A stretch of DNA of 64,000 nt from Linum tenue (GCA_946122785.1 CAMGYJ010000011.1:42310513-42374512), one strand, 5' to 3'; shown: positions 44,324 through 55,460, numbered from the stretch's first letter. Numbers and translations: made by a program. The notes: generated by a model not told the origin, from the sequence alone.

Positions 44324-46676
44324 CAGACTTCAGTGGACCATCCAATGTGACCATCGATGGTCTCACGATTTCGGACAATGGATCCAAGCATGCCTTACTC
44401 AACACCTGTGCACTTGACACTATGACGTTGGTCGTTCCTCCATCCCCGCTCCTGATTTCGAGTGGCCCAAAATCTCCATGGTACAAATAAGCTTCAGCAA
44501 CGTTGGCCCCAACGGCAAACGACTTTGTGTCAGCATGTACCACCTCAACAACACCATCTTCATTCCAAAACATCAAACACTGATGCAGCGATGAAGGAAC
44601 ACACTTGTTGGCGTGGATCCAATCCCGGCCAAGTAGTGCGTTGTAGCTTATCATTCCATCCACCACGAAGAAAGCACTCATCCGCTTCTGTGATCCAACT
44701 CCCACGACCACTGGGAGGATTCCCCTAGCAGAAGTGGACCCGCTATTGAAACTTGTCACAAACACTTCCGTTGGGATCAAGTCATTAGTGTTCTTGCCCA
44801 ACTTCTTCAGCATCCTTGTTGGCATCACATTTACTGCAGCGCCATTGTCAACTAAGACTCTCGACATTGGTACGTCATCAAGTGTGGCCCTGATGTAGAG
44901 AGGCCTCAAATGACGCATCATTTTCGGCTCGGGCTCGTTAAAAACAACGACCATGTTTGATTCTTCACACGCGGTTCCTTCGTCCACGGCTTTCGCTTTC
45001 GCTTCTGCAGCCTGGATAGATTTCTCCAGCTTGTCGAAGTCCGATTCCCATGTGATATTCTCCACCGGCACACTTGTTGACTCTTTCGGGCCTTGGTATA
45101 ACACGTAAAAAGGATATCTCCCCTCATCTTCGCCTAGTGGCCCAACAGCTGTGTGGCCTGCTTCGTACAGCTCTTTCAGGATTCTCTGCGAACTCTTGTT
45201 CTGCCTGGCTGACTCTACTGCCAAGTCAATCCAACCATTCGTGCGGGCCATCATTGCACTCCACGGCTTAGCCTCGATTGGCGGATCCGCAGATTCGCCA
45301 ACCAGCTCTGCCGCCGCTGGCTCCTCATTCTCCTCCTCTAAAGTCAGTTGAGCAAAACCGCTCACCAGCTCAGCAACATTGACCTCTTGAGCAGCCTCGT
45401 CCAACTCCTCAACCTCCATCACGACCTCGCCATCCTCTCCCTGATTTTCCAAATCAATGTGGAAAATCAAAGGCAAGATGTAGTTGTTCACCACCACCGG
45501 TGGTAGACTTCCAAACTGGATCGTCACGGGTGCCCCTTGGTTGTCATCATCGTCATCCTTGTTTTTCCGATCGAATTTCGACTTCGGATCCTCCAACTCC
45601 AGCATCTCCTCTTCGATGAGGGAGTCATCCAACTCAGCATCGTACTCAGCCTCTCCCGGGACTCCCTGATCGTTCCCGTCCAGGTTGTCCTCGACAACTT
45701 TTCCAGCACCGGCCACAGTCACCCTCAGACCCGTGGCAGAGTTGTCTACGTTCACATTTGCTTGCAAGTTTGCAATCCTCCTTCCTTGAGCATTCTTGCG
45801 GAGGTACCTTCGATACTGCGTCCTTGTCATCGCGTCAACTGCGATGGGCTGCTGACGACGGACGTCGTAGGTGTGCCAACCACCCCGTGGCACATTTGGC
45901 ATCCGGAAGGTTCTCCTGACAGGTGGGGGACCCCTCACTGGTTGGGCAAGCCCAAAAGGTAGACTTTTGAAAGACGGGGCACTTTGAGCAACCCACTGCC
46001 TACGCTGCCCTCTTCCCCACGCAGGTGCACGTACTCCTTCGACACTGCGTTCATATGAGGGATACCTCGGTTTGAACTGTCGTGGTCCCAATCTCTGGTG
46101 GACCGACTGGCTCGGTCCCGCTCCCCCAATGGTTAGCTTTCCGCGACACTGGGCACACAACTTCTCTTCCTCAACTGGGTCCAAGCGTGGCCCCTCCTGC
46201 ACTTGGGAGGATGAAGCTCCCTGAGCCACATCAGAACTACCACTCGGCGGCGGGGATGTGTCCACCACCAACTTGAAGCGTGGCAGGTTGATCTTAGAGA
46301 AATCGGGATTGACCATGTTGACGCCGACAACGTTTGGGAACGGGTCTGTGTCAACAATCATGGCCTCCTTCCTCGGCTCTGGGAACTTGAACCGACCTTT
46401 CTCAATTGCATCCTGCACAACGTTGCGAAACACAACACACATGTTAGTTGAATGAGATGCACTGTTGTGCCATTTACAGTATCGTTTCCCTTTTAATTTT
46501 TCAGCTGGCGGGATGGTATGCCCCCCAGTCAACTTAATTTGACCATCTTTGTAAAGCTGGTCGAAAATCAGTTCTGATTTTGAAACATCGAAGGAATATT
46601 TCCTAGTTTGAATCGGAGCACGATTGGGCTTTCCACCTTGTGGTTCCCCATCGGCCTTGGCTAGAGAAGCACACAC
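44301..46676 (-). CDS. Tat gag C-terminal part and aspartic protease
   Basis: 791 residues. The start CASLAK...KYSFDVSKSELIFD continues gag, with a CKWHNSASHSTNMC Cys/His element near residue 70. The middle is long, charged and low complexity. The protease has VLVDNGAAVNVMP (about 44836-44851) and ends with ALLGRDW. DNGA replaces the more common DTG/DSG triplet, as is frequent in plant Tat/Athila proteases. Its first codons overlap the gag ORF by 16 bp in another frame, so gag is split by a frameshift near 46665. Confidence 0.85.
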   Translation of the reverse strand: MCASLAKADGEPQGGKPNRAPIQTRKYSFDVSKSELIFDQLYKDGQIKLTGGHTIPPAEKLKGKRYCKWHNSASHSTNMCVVFRNVVQDAIEKGRFKFPEPRKEAMIVDTDPFPNVVGVNMVNPDFSKINLPRFKLVVDTSPPPSGSSDVAQGASSSQVQEGPRLDPVEEEKLCAQCRGKLTIGGAGPSQSVHQRLGPRQFKPRYPSYERSVEGVRAPAWGRGQRRQWVAQSAPSFKSLPFGLAQPVRGPPPVRRTFRMPNVPRGGWHTYDVRRQQPIAVDAMTRTQYRRYLRKNAQGRRIANLQANVNVDNSATGLRVTVAGAGKVVEDNLDGNDQGVPGEAEYDAELDDSLIEEEMLELEDPKSKFDRKNKDDDDDNQGAPVTIQFGSLPPVVVNNYILPLIFHIDLENQGEDGEVVMEVEELDEAAQEVNVAELVSGFAQLTLEEENEEPAAAELVGESADPPIEAKPWSAMMARTNGWIDLAVESARQNKSSQRILKELYEAGHTAVGPLGEDEGRYPFYVLYQGPKESTSVPVENITWESDFDKLEKSIQAAEAKAKAVDEGTACEESNMVVVFNEPEPKMMRHLRPLYIRATLDDVPMSRVLVDNGAAVNVMPTRMLKKLGKNTNDLIPTEVFVTSFNSGSTSARGILPVVVGVGSQKRMSAFFVVDGMISYNALLGRDWIHANKCVPSSLHQCLMFWNEDGVVEVVHADTKSFAVGANVAEAYLYHGDFGPLEIRSGDGGTTNVIVSSAQVLSKACLDPLSEIVRPSMVTLDGPLKSDEQVDDE

Positions 46677-48022
46677 ATATGGCTTCCCTGCACAATCTCG
46701 GCCAAATCAACCTCAACTTCGTCAACATTGTTGCCGACGTTATTCACACCATAGTTTTCAAAATTAGGGAAATATTGTCCGCGAGAGCCACTTCTCTTAT
46801 GTTCTTCTTCACGGAGAAGAGATTCATATCTAACAGCGCAGGACATCAATTGAAACAAATCAGAAAACTCCCTATCTTGAAACTTTTTACGAAGTTCAAA
46901 ATTCAATCCACCCTGGGCCAGTTTAACAAACTCGCGTTCTGTCAAGTTCACAAAACAGCGATTTCTTGCATTTTTAAAGTTTGTTAAAAAGTGTTCTACT
47001 GTTTCTCCTGGCTGTTGGCGCATTCGTGCCAAATCTGCCATTGTTACTTCTGGCTCGGAACGGTAGAACTGAGCATGGAACATTTGTTCCATCTGCTGCC
47101 AAGCTTGAACCGAGTTCGATGGCAAGTTGACGTACCACGCGAATGCAGGGCCGGTCAACGAGTTGCCAAACAAACGCAACTTCAAGAAATCACTCACATC
47201 ACCACACTGAACTGTGAATCGTCCGACATGCTCGACGGTGGACTGATCCCCAGTCCCACTGAAGGTGATGAAATCAGGCACGCGAAAACCACGTGGAAAG
47301 GGGTAGTATCTATCAACCCAATCCGGATATGGTTTTCGATACACCGGCGGCATCGCTGGTCTAATCCCTAAACCAAACTGATCCGCCAGCATCTGTGCTA
47401 CTTGATCTCGGATCGCATTAACGTCTTGCCCCCCGAGTTGCCCCCCTTGTGGTACGAATCCACCAGGATCCATACCAAGCCCGTTTGGAGGAGGAGGGGG
47501 CACGTTTTGTGGGTAACCGCGTGGCGGGACATGATCATTGTTGATCGTTCCTCCACCACCAGCACCACTCATCGGAGCCACGTAGGGTCTAGCCTCCGGG
47601 ATATTTTGTGGACCCACATTATGCACTGGTGGCGGCTCAACACGAGTGTTAGCCGCAGTGCTGGTCTCGCCGGGATTTACTCTAGACGGACTCGTTGGGT
47701 TCACCACTGGTGTCGGCGAAACGCCCTGTCTCGGCTGAGTATCTCGGCCGCCATTGACCGGCAAGGTGCCTGTGTCGTTATGTAACGGATTCTCGCCGCT
47801 TAATGGCAAAGCCCTTGTTTGCGGCACTGGCCTATTCAAAAACTCTCTAAAATCATTAAAATCACGTCTGTTACTTTCAAAATCCATTCTGTTTTTGTCT
47901 ACGACTTCAACCAGTTGGCTAACACGTCTATCAATCCGAGAACTAAGACCATCAAGACGTCCATCCAAAGAGCCTAAGTGAAGTTTTACCTGTTGGTTAT
48001 CAGCCATGACTTGGCGAAGCAT
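46661..48022 (-). CDS. gag: Tat gag, capsid part
   Basis: 453 residues. The N-terminus is coiled-coil-like (LDGRLDGLSSRIDRRVSQL), then a Pro-rich linker. The Retrotrans_gag domain follows, with LFGNSLTGPAFAWYVNLP, AWQQMEQMFHAQFY, ARMRQQPGETVEHFL and FKNARNRC. In the same frame upstream, 48271-48038 also reads gag-like up to a TAG at 48038-48040, so the true N-terminus lies closer to the LTR and is now cut off. It would assemble into the cytoplasmic particle. The gag of the element at 62.2-63.6 kb shares its N-terminal pattern (DFNDL, SRDLPLDG against DFNDF, TRALPLSG). Confidence 0.88.
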   Translation of the reverse strand: MLRQVMADNQQVKLHLGSLDGRLDGLSSRIDRRVSQLVEVVDKNRMDFESNRRDFNDFREFLNRPVPQTRALPLSGENPLHNDTGTLPVNGGRDTQPRQGVSPTPVVNPTSPSRVNPGETSTAANTRVEPPPVHNVGPQNIPEARPYVAPMSGAGGGGTINNDHVPPRGYPQNVPPPPPNGLGMDPGGFVPQGGQLGGQDVNAIRDQVAQMLADQFGLGIRPAMPPVYRKPYPDWVDRYYPFPRGFRVPDFITFSGTGDQSTVEHVGRFTVQCGDVSDFLKLRLFGNSLTGPAFAWYVNLPSNSVQAWQQMEQMFHAQFYRSEPEVTMADLARMRQQPGETVEHFLTNFKNARNRCFVNLTEREFVKLAQGGLNFELRKKFQDREFSDLFQLMSCAVRYESLLREEEHKRSGSRGQYFPNFENYGVNNVGNNVDEVEVDLAEIVQGSHMCVLL

Positions 48023-48207
48023 GCGTGTTATCTCACCCTAGTTGGCAGTTTGCGCCACTGCTGGCACTTCCCCTCCGGCGTCGTTGCTCGAACCGCCGTG
48101 TGAACCGCCACTCTGGTCAGTCTCTACATTGACCATTGGCTCTTCCTCCACTGAAGTTGGTGGAAGATCGCCCTCGTGATTCTTCTCCGCGGAGCCATTC
48201 GAACACA

Positions 48208-50297
48208 CGTGTGTTAACTGCGCACGGTTTTCAAGAGAAACACAAAAACACACGTCAATCACAACCGTCAAATATCCGCCGCCGAATGTCGGCGCCGTTG
48301 ATTTGATCGATTAAAGAAGAAATCAAGACGATCGTCGAATTGCCGCCGCCGGTATCGGCGCCGTTGATTTGATCGATGCACTTTTGACCTCTAATCAAAC
48401 AACCGTTACTCGGTTCACCACCTCTCCAAACTACGTTCGAACGAGGGTGTTCAACGAGAAACGAGAAACCAAACCAAGAGTGTTCTAAGTTACGTTACCT
48501 CTACTCCTATGGAGGTTCCTCTGGAGAGCTCCGCGACTACGACTACAAGCTACGATCTACGACTCTGCAAAGGAGTTCTTTGACAGAGCGGTTCTACGAA
48601 ACTAGAGAGAAAAAAAAAAGATAATTCTGCAATGGTGCAGTTGTGATTTGATTTTTGCCGTCTCCAACTTCTCTCTCTTTCCAATCTTTATACTTCGCGC
48701 TTCTTCTCGTCGCAGTAACTGCCTTCGCGCCTTTGTCTCCCACGTCTTCACTCTTGTCAACCGTGCAGGTAACTTCCTCCTTGTCGCGTAACTCCCATGA
48801 GTGGGAAACCGCTTTGCTACGCAGCAACTTGACAAAACGACATTGAGCCACCCTTGTAAATATCCACCCGGGTTCGATAATCCACCCCCACTCCTCAAGC
48901 CAAACTACATTCATCCTTGTTCATAAAACGACGGCGTATCACAAACAACACCGCAACGCTGAGCTCCTAGCCTTGCAACATCGATGCACTCACAATATCA
49001 ATGCCACTTTCTATGGTGATTCATGGCTTACAACATTGACGTAGCTCTTAGCACCCCGGCATCGTCGGATTCCCACCATTGATGCCCAACTTTATTGAAT
49101 TCACGGTGTTGTTGAATTTCTCAACACTGAACTAAAGCTCATCAACGTCGTCGAGCTCGCGACCTTGTTTTGGGCAAAACAGCGTCGCTCTCACGACACT
49201 GTTAAATTCTTGCAACATTGTCTTTGACTAAACAATGTCGTTCCTTTCCTAGTACCGCAGGGTTGTTTTTACCTTCCGCGGCGTCATATTCAACTAAACG
49301 AAGCCGTCTAAAATAATTATAAAATACTAATTAATTAAAACACCCGCATTGTTTTCTCGCCGCCAAACTCTCACCCCTCGGCGTCGTTCTTAGTTAAACA
49401 ACATCGTTTCCTTGTCCCGCGATGTCGTTGAATTTCTGAGCTTCGTGACACTGTTTTAATCTTAAACAATGTCGTTTTAACGGTTGCGGCATCGTTTGGC
49501 CTGCTCACGGTATCGTTTCTTTCCTTTGCGGCATCGTTTCCAACTAACGACACCGTGCTAAAAAGTCATTAAAATATTAATTAACTGACCATCACTAGTC
49601 CACGACCAACAACATCGTTAGAGCCAAAACGGCTCCGTTTGTTTTTCCTTTTGCGACATTGTTTTTCATTAAACACTGTCGTTTGCTAATCCGCGGTACC
49701 GTTGGGTCTACTCGCGGTACCGTTTTAAATTAAACGACACCGCCGATTTAGCCAAAAAATATTAATCCACGGTACCTCCGGAGTCGGCGCTCGCATTGGG
49801 CCGTGTGAATTTTGGTCACTTGCCCATCGGTACCGCATGCCAAGCTCTCGCGGTACCGTTTTTCCTCTCCGCGGTACCGATTTTCCTCCTCCAACAAGGA
49901 TTAAAAATATTAATTAATTAAAAACAAAACTCCTTCTCCCATAAGACACCACACGCGCGGCCCTTCTTCTTTTTTCTTATTCTTCGGTATCGTTTCCAGT
50001 ACCGCGGTACCGCTGAGCCTCCTTGCGGTACCGTTTTACTCCAAAGGAATAACAAATAATAATTAAATAATCACAACTCCTCACCCTTCATTAAACGAGC
50101 GGCCTCTTTATTTTCGGCCTGCGGTGTCGTTTCCGGTGTCGCGGTACCGGTCAGCTTCCTTGCGGTACCGGTGAGCTCCCTTGCGGTACCGTTTTAACTC
50201 CAAACGATACCGTTTTTTAACCCGCGGTATCGAATTAAATGCCGAGACTAATTAATGCGGCATTTAATCCCGGCCAAATTAATTTTAGGTGTCAACA
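48208..50297 (-). mobile_element. 5' LTR of the Tat element, inner end missing
   Basis: Matches the 3' LTR from CGTGTGTTAAC (48208) to GGTGTCAACA (50297), 2090 bp, with target AGACC at 50298-50302. The last 18 bp of the LTR present at 35638-35655 are absent here. The gag-like ATGGCTCC (48198-48191) follows within 10 bp, so the LTR terminus, the primer binding site and most of the leader are missing. Confidence 0.9.
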
Positions 50298-50302
50298 AGA
50301 CC

Positions 50303-50770
50303 TTCTGCATTGAGATTTTTCCGTTGAGTTTCAGGGCAACGCCAATTAAACCCGCGAGTTGCATGTTAGGGGTGGAAGAAAGAAGGTAGTAGCTAGAAAA
50401 ACGTACAAGTTTGGTGCCCACGGAGAGAGAGTAGAAAGAGAAGGCATGATTGTGAAAAGAAGCAAGGATTGCAAAAGGAGATGGAGAAGCTTGCGTGTGG
50501 GTGTGGAAGAAGATGATAAGATGATTATGTTTCTGAAAAGCAACCGTGAGACAGGGAGAGAGAAAGGAGGCCACGCAAACTCAATGGACAAAAGACGAAT
50601 CCAAAGGTTCTGAGTCGGCGAGTGGGATAATAAACCTTTCTCCCAACTTTATGGGTTTGAGAACTGGAATTAGTGACTGGCGCATATTGACATGTGAAAG
50701 AAGCCCACTCGCAAAGAGAAAACTGGCAGCCACTAATGAACCGTGTATGTAACCAAGGCTTTTATATAGA
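50303..50770 (-). promoter_or_regulatory. Promoter and 5' transcribed region of an unrecognised gene
   Basis: Minus strand CTATATAAAAG at 50769-50759 is a TATA box. Downstream are about 450 bp rich in CT, with small open frames, leading to the Tat insertion at 50302. Rejoining across the target site gives a short piece then AG|GTAAGT at about 35621, i.e. a plausible exon end. The open frame reaches a stop at the junction, so this is more likely 5' untranslated exon than coding. A second copy of the TATA segment is at 14043-14113. Confidence 0.5.
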
Positions 50771-50809
50771 AATGTATTACTTATTAAAAGCTGTACATAT
50801 ATATATCTT

Positions 50810-50972
50810 CAGGCCATTATTGGAGATGATATGAGAGGGCAATCTTTCCCTAGGAATGTGGTGTTGGAAACTCCAGAGACCCATACCTTGCTGTAATCTA
50901 GGCACTCCCCCTCCCCCCTTGTAACCCCTTCTTTTTCTTCGGCCTTGTGCCTCCCCTGCTGCAAAAAAAAAA
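50810..50972 (+). mobile_element. Short retroposed fragment with A-tail and TSD
   Basis: 163 bp ending in about 11 A, flanked by the 11-bp direct repeats ATATATATCTT (50799-50809, 50973-50983). This is the signature of target-primed retroposition. The body (GGAATGTGGTGTTGGAAACT..., C-rich 3' part) has no tRNA-like promoter boxes I can see. A 5'-truncated LINE 3' end is more likely than a SINE. Confidence 0.7.
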
Positions 50973-51172
50973 ATATATATCTTTATTAATGGGCTCACTA
51001 GATGGATTTTGAGCCGCGGACTTGTAAGGGTTGGCTGTAATTTTGGAAAGCCGGTCACTTAATTAATTATTCTTAATTGGCTCCTGGGGTAAAAAAATAA
51101 GATGCTTGTACAAAAGTCGCGGACTTGTAAGGGTTGTGCATTTAAGCATTATGTGAAACAACAGAAAACTAA

Positions 51173-51515
51173 GGGCTCGTTTGGAAGTTGTGATTTCAAA
51201 TGGTGTATTGATCTAATTCATGTATTTGTGAGATTAAGTCGTTTTTTTTTGTTTATATAGACTTAGAATACATGCATTTACTTTTTGGAGGCCCCACCAC
51301 AATCATTCAATATTGAGGGATTTACAATCTCTACTTTTTGTTGAGATTCTTCACAATCACTCAATATTAACTTTTTTACCTTTGGAACAAAAACACAATC
51401 TAAACCTCCAAACAAAATATTTACCTAATACATCAATTGATTCAATCCATCAAATGATAATACACTAATTGTCTCAATACATCAATTTAAAGAATCACAA
51501 CTTCCAAACAACCCC
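51173..51515. mobile_element. Harbinger-like MITE, TSD TAA
   Basis: 343 bp. Left GGGCTCGTTTGGAAGTTGTG, right inverse GGGGTTGTTTGGAAGTTGTG, with TAA on both sides (51170-51172, 51516-51518). AT-rich, non-coding. Terminus and target fit Tourist/PIF-type MITEs. Confidence 0.9.
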
Positions 51516-51518
51516 TAA

Positions 51519-53512
51519 GAACCCTAAAGTTAACAAAGAATCGCCAACACAATCGATTGAAATGAATGGACAAACAGACTCAAAGTTGCATGATAGTATA
51601 ATAGGTGTTGCTCCCTAGAACCACAAATAATTGAAATATCTAATAACATATGCTACTGCAGTATGATTCAATGCTCCAACAACATAATGTAATTGAAATC
51701 CACCCCATAGAACTGTAATTAAAGGTGGCAAATAGATTGGATTGATGGATTAATGTACCAATGGATCAAATGAATTGGTGGATTCATGGTGTGGATCATG
51801 AATACAAGTGACATCCAAAACTTGCATCGACATGTAAATATAAAAGATTTTATGTACGAAAATGTCATAATAAAAATTATAGTTTTCAAAATGTAATTTT
51901 CTAATTATGTATTATTTTTAAAAAATTAAATTTTATGTATCAAAATGCAAACTATAAAAAAATATCCTTGGATGCACAAATCTAATTGAATTGCATTTAG
52001 TTTGATATTTCAGTGAATGAATTGGATGTGATTGGATTGAATTGGTGGCTTGATACAAAATTATTGTCATAGAAGCTATTGGAAGAAAAATGGAAAACAA
52101 TATAATTATGATGAAGAAAAATGATAATGAATAGAGCGAATAGAACCCGAGAAAATGAATGAGAAGAGTTAAGGGTGTACAACAATCTAGTTCGGTACAA
52201 ACTGAGTCAAACTATGAGAACGAAGGTCCAAGAGTAAAAGAAATCTTAGAAATAAGGACCAAACTGTTATTGTACTCGTTTCGATTTTGTTAGGTTTGTT
52301 CCCGTCCAAATGATAATTTGATCCAATTTTCTTCAGTACTATTTAAATTCATGCAACCAGGAACCAAATAATAATATATTAATCCGATCCAAACGCCGGG
52401 TTGATATGATGTGATCCAGTACGACCAAATTGTTGCTTACCCTGAGTTAATCTAAATCAACCCACCGTCTAAAACCATGGGTCTATGATATTGTACCGGA
52501 AAAGTTAGCGATAGGATATTTTATGGCAAACCGTAGTTCAACCGTTAATTTTGTTATATACCGCCTACCAATTTAGCCTCCAATACTGACATTTTGTGGT
52601 TGAACCGCCGGTACGGTATGGTATCATTGACCATGCCTAAAATATGACCTACCATTGATGATGCCGGCTCTCTTCATGGTTTAGTCAAAATAAAAAAGAA
52701 AAAATGGCTACACACCAATAAAAATGGGTGTGAGCACTGAGCTTGACCAATAAATAAAAGGTTGTGAAAAAAACATAAATAACCAACCTGTTACTTTAAT
52801 AGAACTCTTATGGAACAGTAGATCTCTTATATGTTTAATAATATTCATAGATATTGGTATCGTGCTACTAAGAACGATGCAAACGCTATTAATAACAAAG
52901 AAATTTCTTGTACAATAGTCTTGTCAATCTAAACTCGTAAAAGAAAAGTAGTCTTCATTGCCCGCGCTTCGCGTCGGGACTTGTGATAAATTTATGAAAC
53001 TATAAAATTAATGTACAATTTTATCAACATTAATTGGTCTCCAAATCTTGGCAACCAGTCATTTAATTATTTGATTAGAAGAATCAAATTCTGTGAAGAA
53101 CACCCAGTGAGAGATTTCATCATTAGTATACCCTGGAGTAGAAGACGGAATAGGTTAAGGCCCTTTTCGAATGTCTGGTTATGTAGAGTAACTGTATAAG
53201 CTTTCCTGAGTGATAAGAAGAAATACAGGTGTACCATAACAATGTTTTAGCAGGAAACTATAAAAGGTGCCAAACATTGACCAAAAGAAGCCAATTTTTA
53301 GGCCGCAACATATAATCTTGATTACCGAGGGTTGCTCAACAGTTATCCATAGCAAGCAAAGCCTTTTAGCAGATGTACAATCATTGCGAAGACCAAATAA
53401 TTATTACATTGTTTAATCATTCCGACACAATCTTTCGGAACAAAATAAAAACACTTTGTCAAAGAACCCAGAGAAACCCCAAAGCTTCAATCTGCTGCTG
53501 CGAGGGTATTGG
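51519..53512. other. AT-rich interval, no gene
   Basis: Repetitive ATTGGATTGAATTGG words at 51730-52050. A GC palindrome CCCGCGCTTCGCGTCGGG at 52959-52976 stands out against the AT-rich surroundings and may be a decayed Helitron end. A TAGGATATTTT...AACCG block at 52510-52620 resembles 4055-4175. Confidence 0.4.
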
Positions 53513-53527
53513 AAACCATAAGAAAAG

Positions 53528-53771
53528 TTTTTTTTTGTGTGAACAGGGCGTTAAGGGCGCCCCAACCTTTATTAAACTAAATCAATCGAGGTGTTTCAAC
53601 CCCTACACGATCAAAATACAACCAGTACAACAACATACTGCTCGGTTGGTCAAAAATATGGACTCCTACAGGTAATGAGTGCCCAATCGAAGCAAGGTGA
53701 TCAGCAGCATAATTCGCCTCCCTGTAAACATGTTGAATCCTAACTAGCCAAGGGCAATTAAGCCATCGATT
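53528..53771 (-). mobile_element. 5'-truncated L1-type LINE with RNase H tail
   Basis: Flanked by the 15-bp direct repeat AAACCATAAGAAAAG (53513-53527, 53772-53786). The minus strand ends in a poly(A) run (plus-strand T at 53528-53537). The coding part, 53770 to TAG 53577-53579, has IQHVYREANYAADHLAS, the end of the RNase H domain found in plant L1 (LINE) ORF2. Only the last ~65 codons and the short 3' UTR are present, as is usual for 5'-truncated LINE insertions. Confidence 0.9.
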
Positions 53772-53786
53772 AAACCATAAGAAAAG

Positions 53787-54420
53787 TTAGATAAAGAGAG
53801 GAAACAAAGACATCTATCAATATAGAGGCAAAAACTCAACACGAAGGGACCTTTATTTATTTCAATGGGTTGCCATTATTGTTCTAAAATTAGGCTTATC
53901 GCGATAGAAACTAAGGAAAAACAGTTGTATTATAGAGCTTCCGGATTTCTCATACCATCAAAGTGGTGCGTCATAGCATTATGTGTTATTGATTTAAACA
54001 ATCGCATTAGATTGCATCAAAGAGAATACTAATTTAATATAGGCATTCATAGAAAAGGATGACACCAACAAAGACATCAGATCATCTATCCCGGAGAAAT
54101 TTACCTCCATGATATGCATTTCACATGGTTGATACCTCGTGGGATAGATACAGGCTAGGAGTGTTCGGTGCCTACCTATTAAGATAAAGGAACTGAGACA
54201 AAAACACCAAAACAAACAATAACCACTAACCAGAACTACCAAAGGGAGAAACAGAAGATAGAAAGGAGACGAAAACCAGAGAGTATATCTGCACAACTAC
54301 AATAAGTAGGATGAGCTAAGTAAAAGAGGATTATATCCACAAAGTAGAAATTAAGAGCATTAAGGTACCCTCATAATCCAACAAAAGACACAACAACAGA
54401 TCGATCGTCGATGGTTGGTT
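53787..54420. other. No recognisable gene
   Basis: AT-rich, possibly an intron of the gene fragment to the right. The minus frame 54296-53994 is hydrophobic and not family-like. Confidence 0.35.
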
Positions 54421-54429
54421 ATGAGAGAG

Positions 54430-54515
54430 AGCGATTAGCTGAATCGGGACTAACAGGTGGTGAAAATTCATCAGCTTGTTCTCCGCTGACATCAATCCTA
54501 TCACCATCCCCTATG
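54430..54515 (-). other. Possible terminal exon of an unrecognised gene
   Basis: After a GGAGACAG acceptor-like site, the minus strand reads AIGDGDRIDVSGEQADEF then PPVSPDSANRSLS and stops at TAA 54430-54432. The acidic then Ser/Pro-rich C-terminal style looks coding, but the family is not recognised and only one exon is seen. Confidence 0.35.
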
Positions 54516-54539
54516 GCTGTCTCCAAAAAGATTGAACCA

Positions 54540-55139
54540 ACTCATCTAGAATTAGAAAACATGCTCAAGAGAGAGTAAGAAGTAATCACAAAATATGAAA
54601 ATGGTGAGAATGAGCCTATCGAGTTTTAACTGGTCAAAGAGAAAGCACAAAGCAAAAAAGAAAGCAGAACCTAAAACCAAAACACCAGAAACTTAAGGTT
54701 GTGGGGGAAATCGAGATATGGATTTAGAGTCCACAGTTGCCACCTCCGATCCTGTTAGCGCTCATGACGTGAATAGCTCCAATCATAGTTTCCGGCTGTA
54801 GTACGGTAGCTAGCTACCTGCTCGAAGTGGCAGTGCAGAGCGAAGAGAAAGAAAGAAGGAAAAGGGAAATGAGTCTATGGAACTGAACAGATGAAATTGG
54901 ACAATTGTGGTATGGAACTCAAAAGTATATAAAAAAAAAATTCTCAAACGCTTACCCTCTACCCCATCGCCAGCGTAGGTGAAGGTCACATAATCTCTAA
55001 CTGCTTCAGCAGAGAAAATCAGGCAGTCCTACTCCTCTCTCTCTTCCTTTCTCCAGGGCCACTCCGCATCGACGGACACACTTTTTCTCCGACGAATTCT
55101 CTCCGACAAGCTCCCTCCGGGAACCTGAAAAATTGTACC
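54540..55139. other. Unassigned flank
   Basis: 54700-54850 is less AT-rich and could be leader sequence on the minus strand. No gene can be supported. Confidence 0.3.
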
Positions 55140-55460
55140 AATGTGTTAAAAAGTGTATCAATCCATTAGTCTACTGGTAATTAATATACCAGTGCTAGTG
55201 GTACGCTACCAGTGCGTTAAAAAATGTACCAGTGCTAGTGGTACGCTACCAGTACAGCGCTACCACTACCATACTGTATCGTACCACTAGCACTGGTAGC
55301 ATACCACTAGCATTGGTAGCGGTACCAGTAGAGAATAACACAAAAAAACAGATGGTAGTGGTACCAGATGATAGTGGTACAATACCACTACCAACTACCG
55401 GATGGTAGTGGTAGGTACCACTATCACTGGTACGCTACCAGAAGAAAAATGGTACCACTA
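55140..55460. repeat. Array of TACCACTAGCACTGGTA-like words
   Basis: About 300 bp built from short words TACCAGTGCTAGTGG, GGTAGTGGTA, TACCACTA and their inverses, in both orientations without fixed period. The array can form many alternative hairpins. No coding sense. Confidence 0.8.

Noticed and set aside
48183..48198. TGGCTCCGCGGAGAAG as a primer binding site of the Tat element
   Set aside because: Alignment with the sister element shows this is the gag start (ATGGCTCC...), not a tRNA-complementary site. The self-palindromic CTCCGCGGAG also fits no tRNA end I know.
52959..52985. CCCGCGCTTCGCGTCGGG hairpin as a Helitron 3' end
   Set aside because: The hairpin is good, but what follows (ACTTGTGATAA) lacks CTRR at the right distance. 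At most a decayed end.
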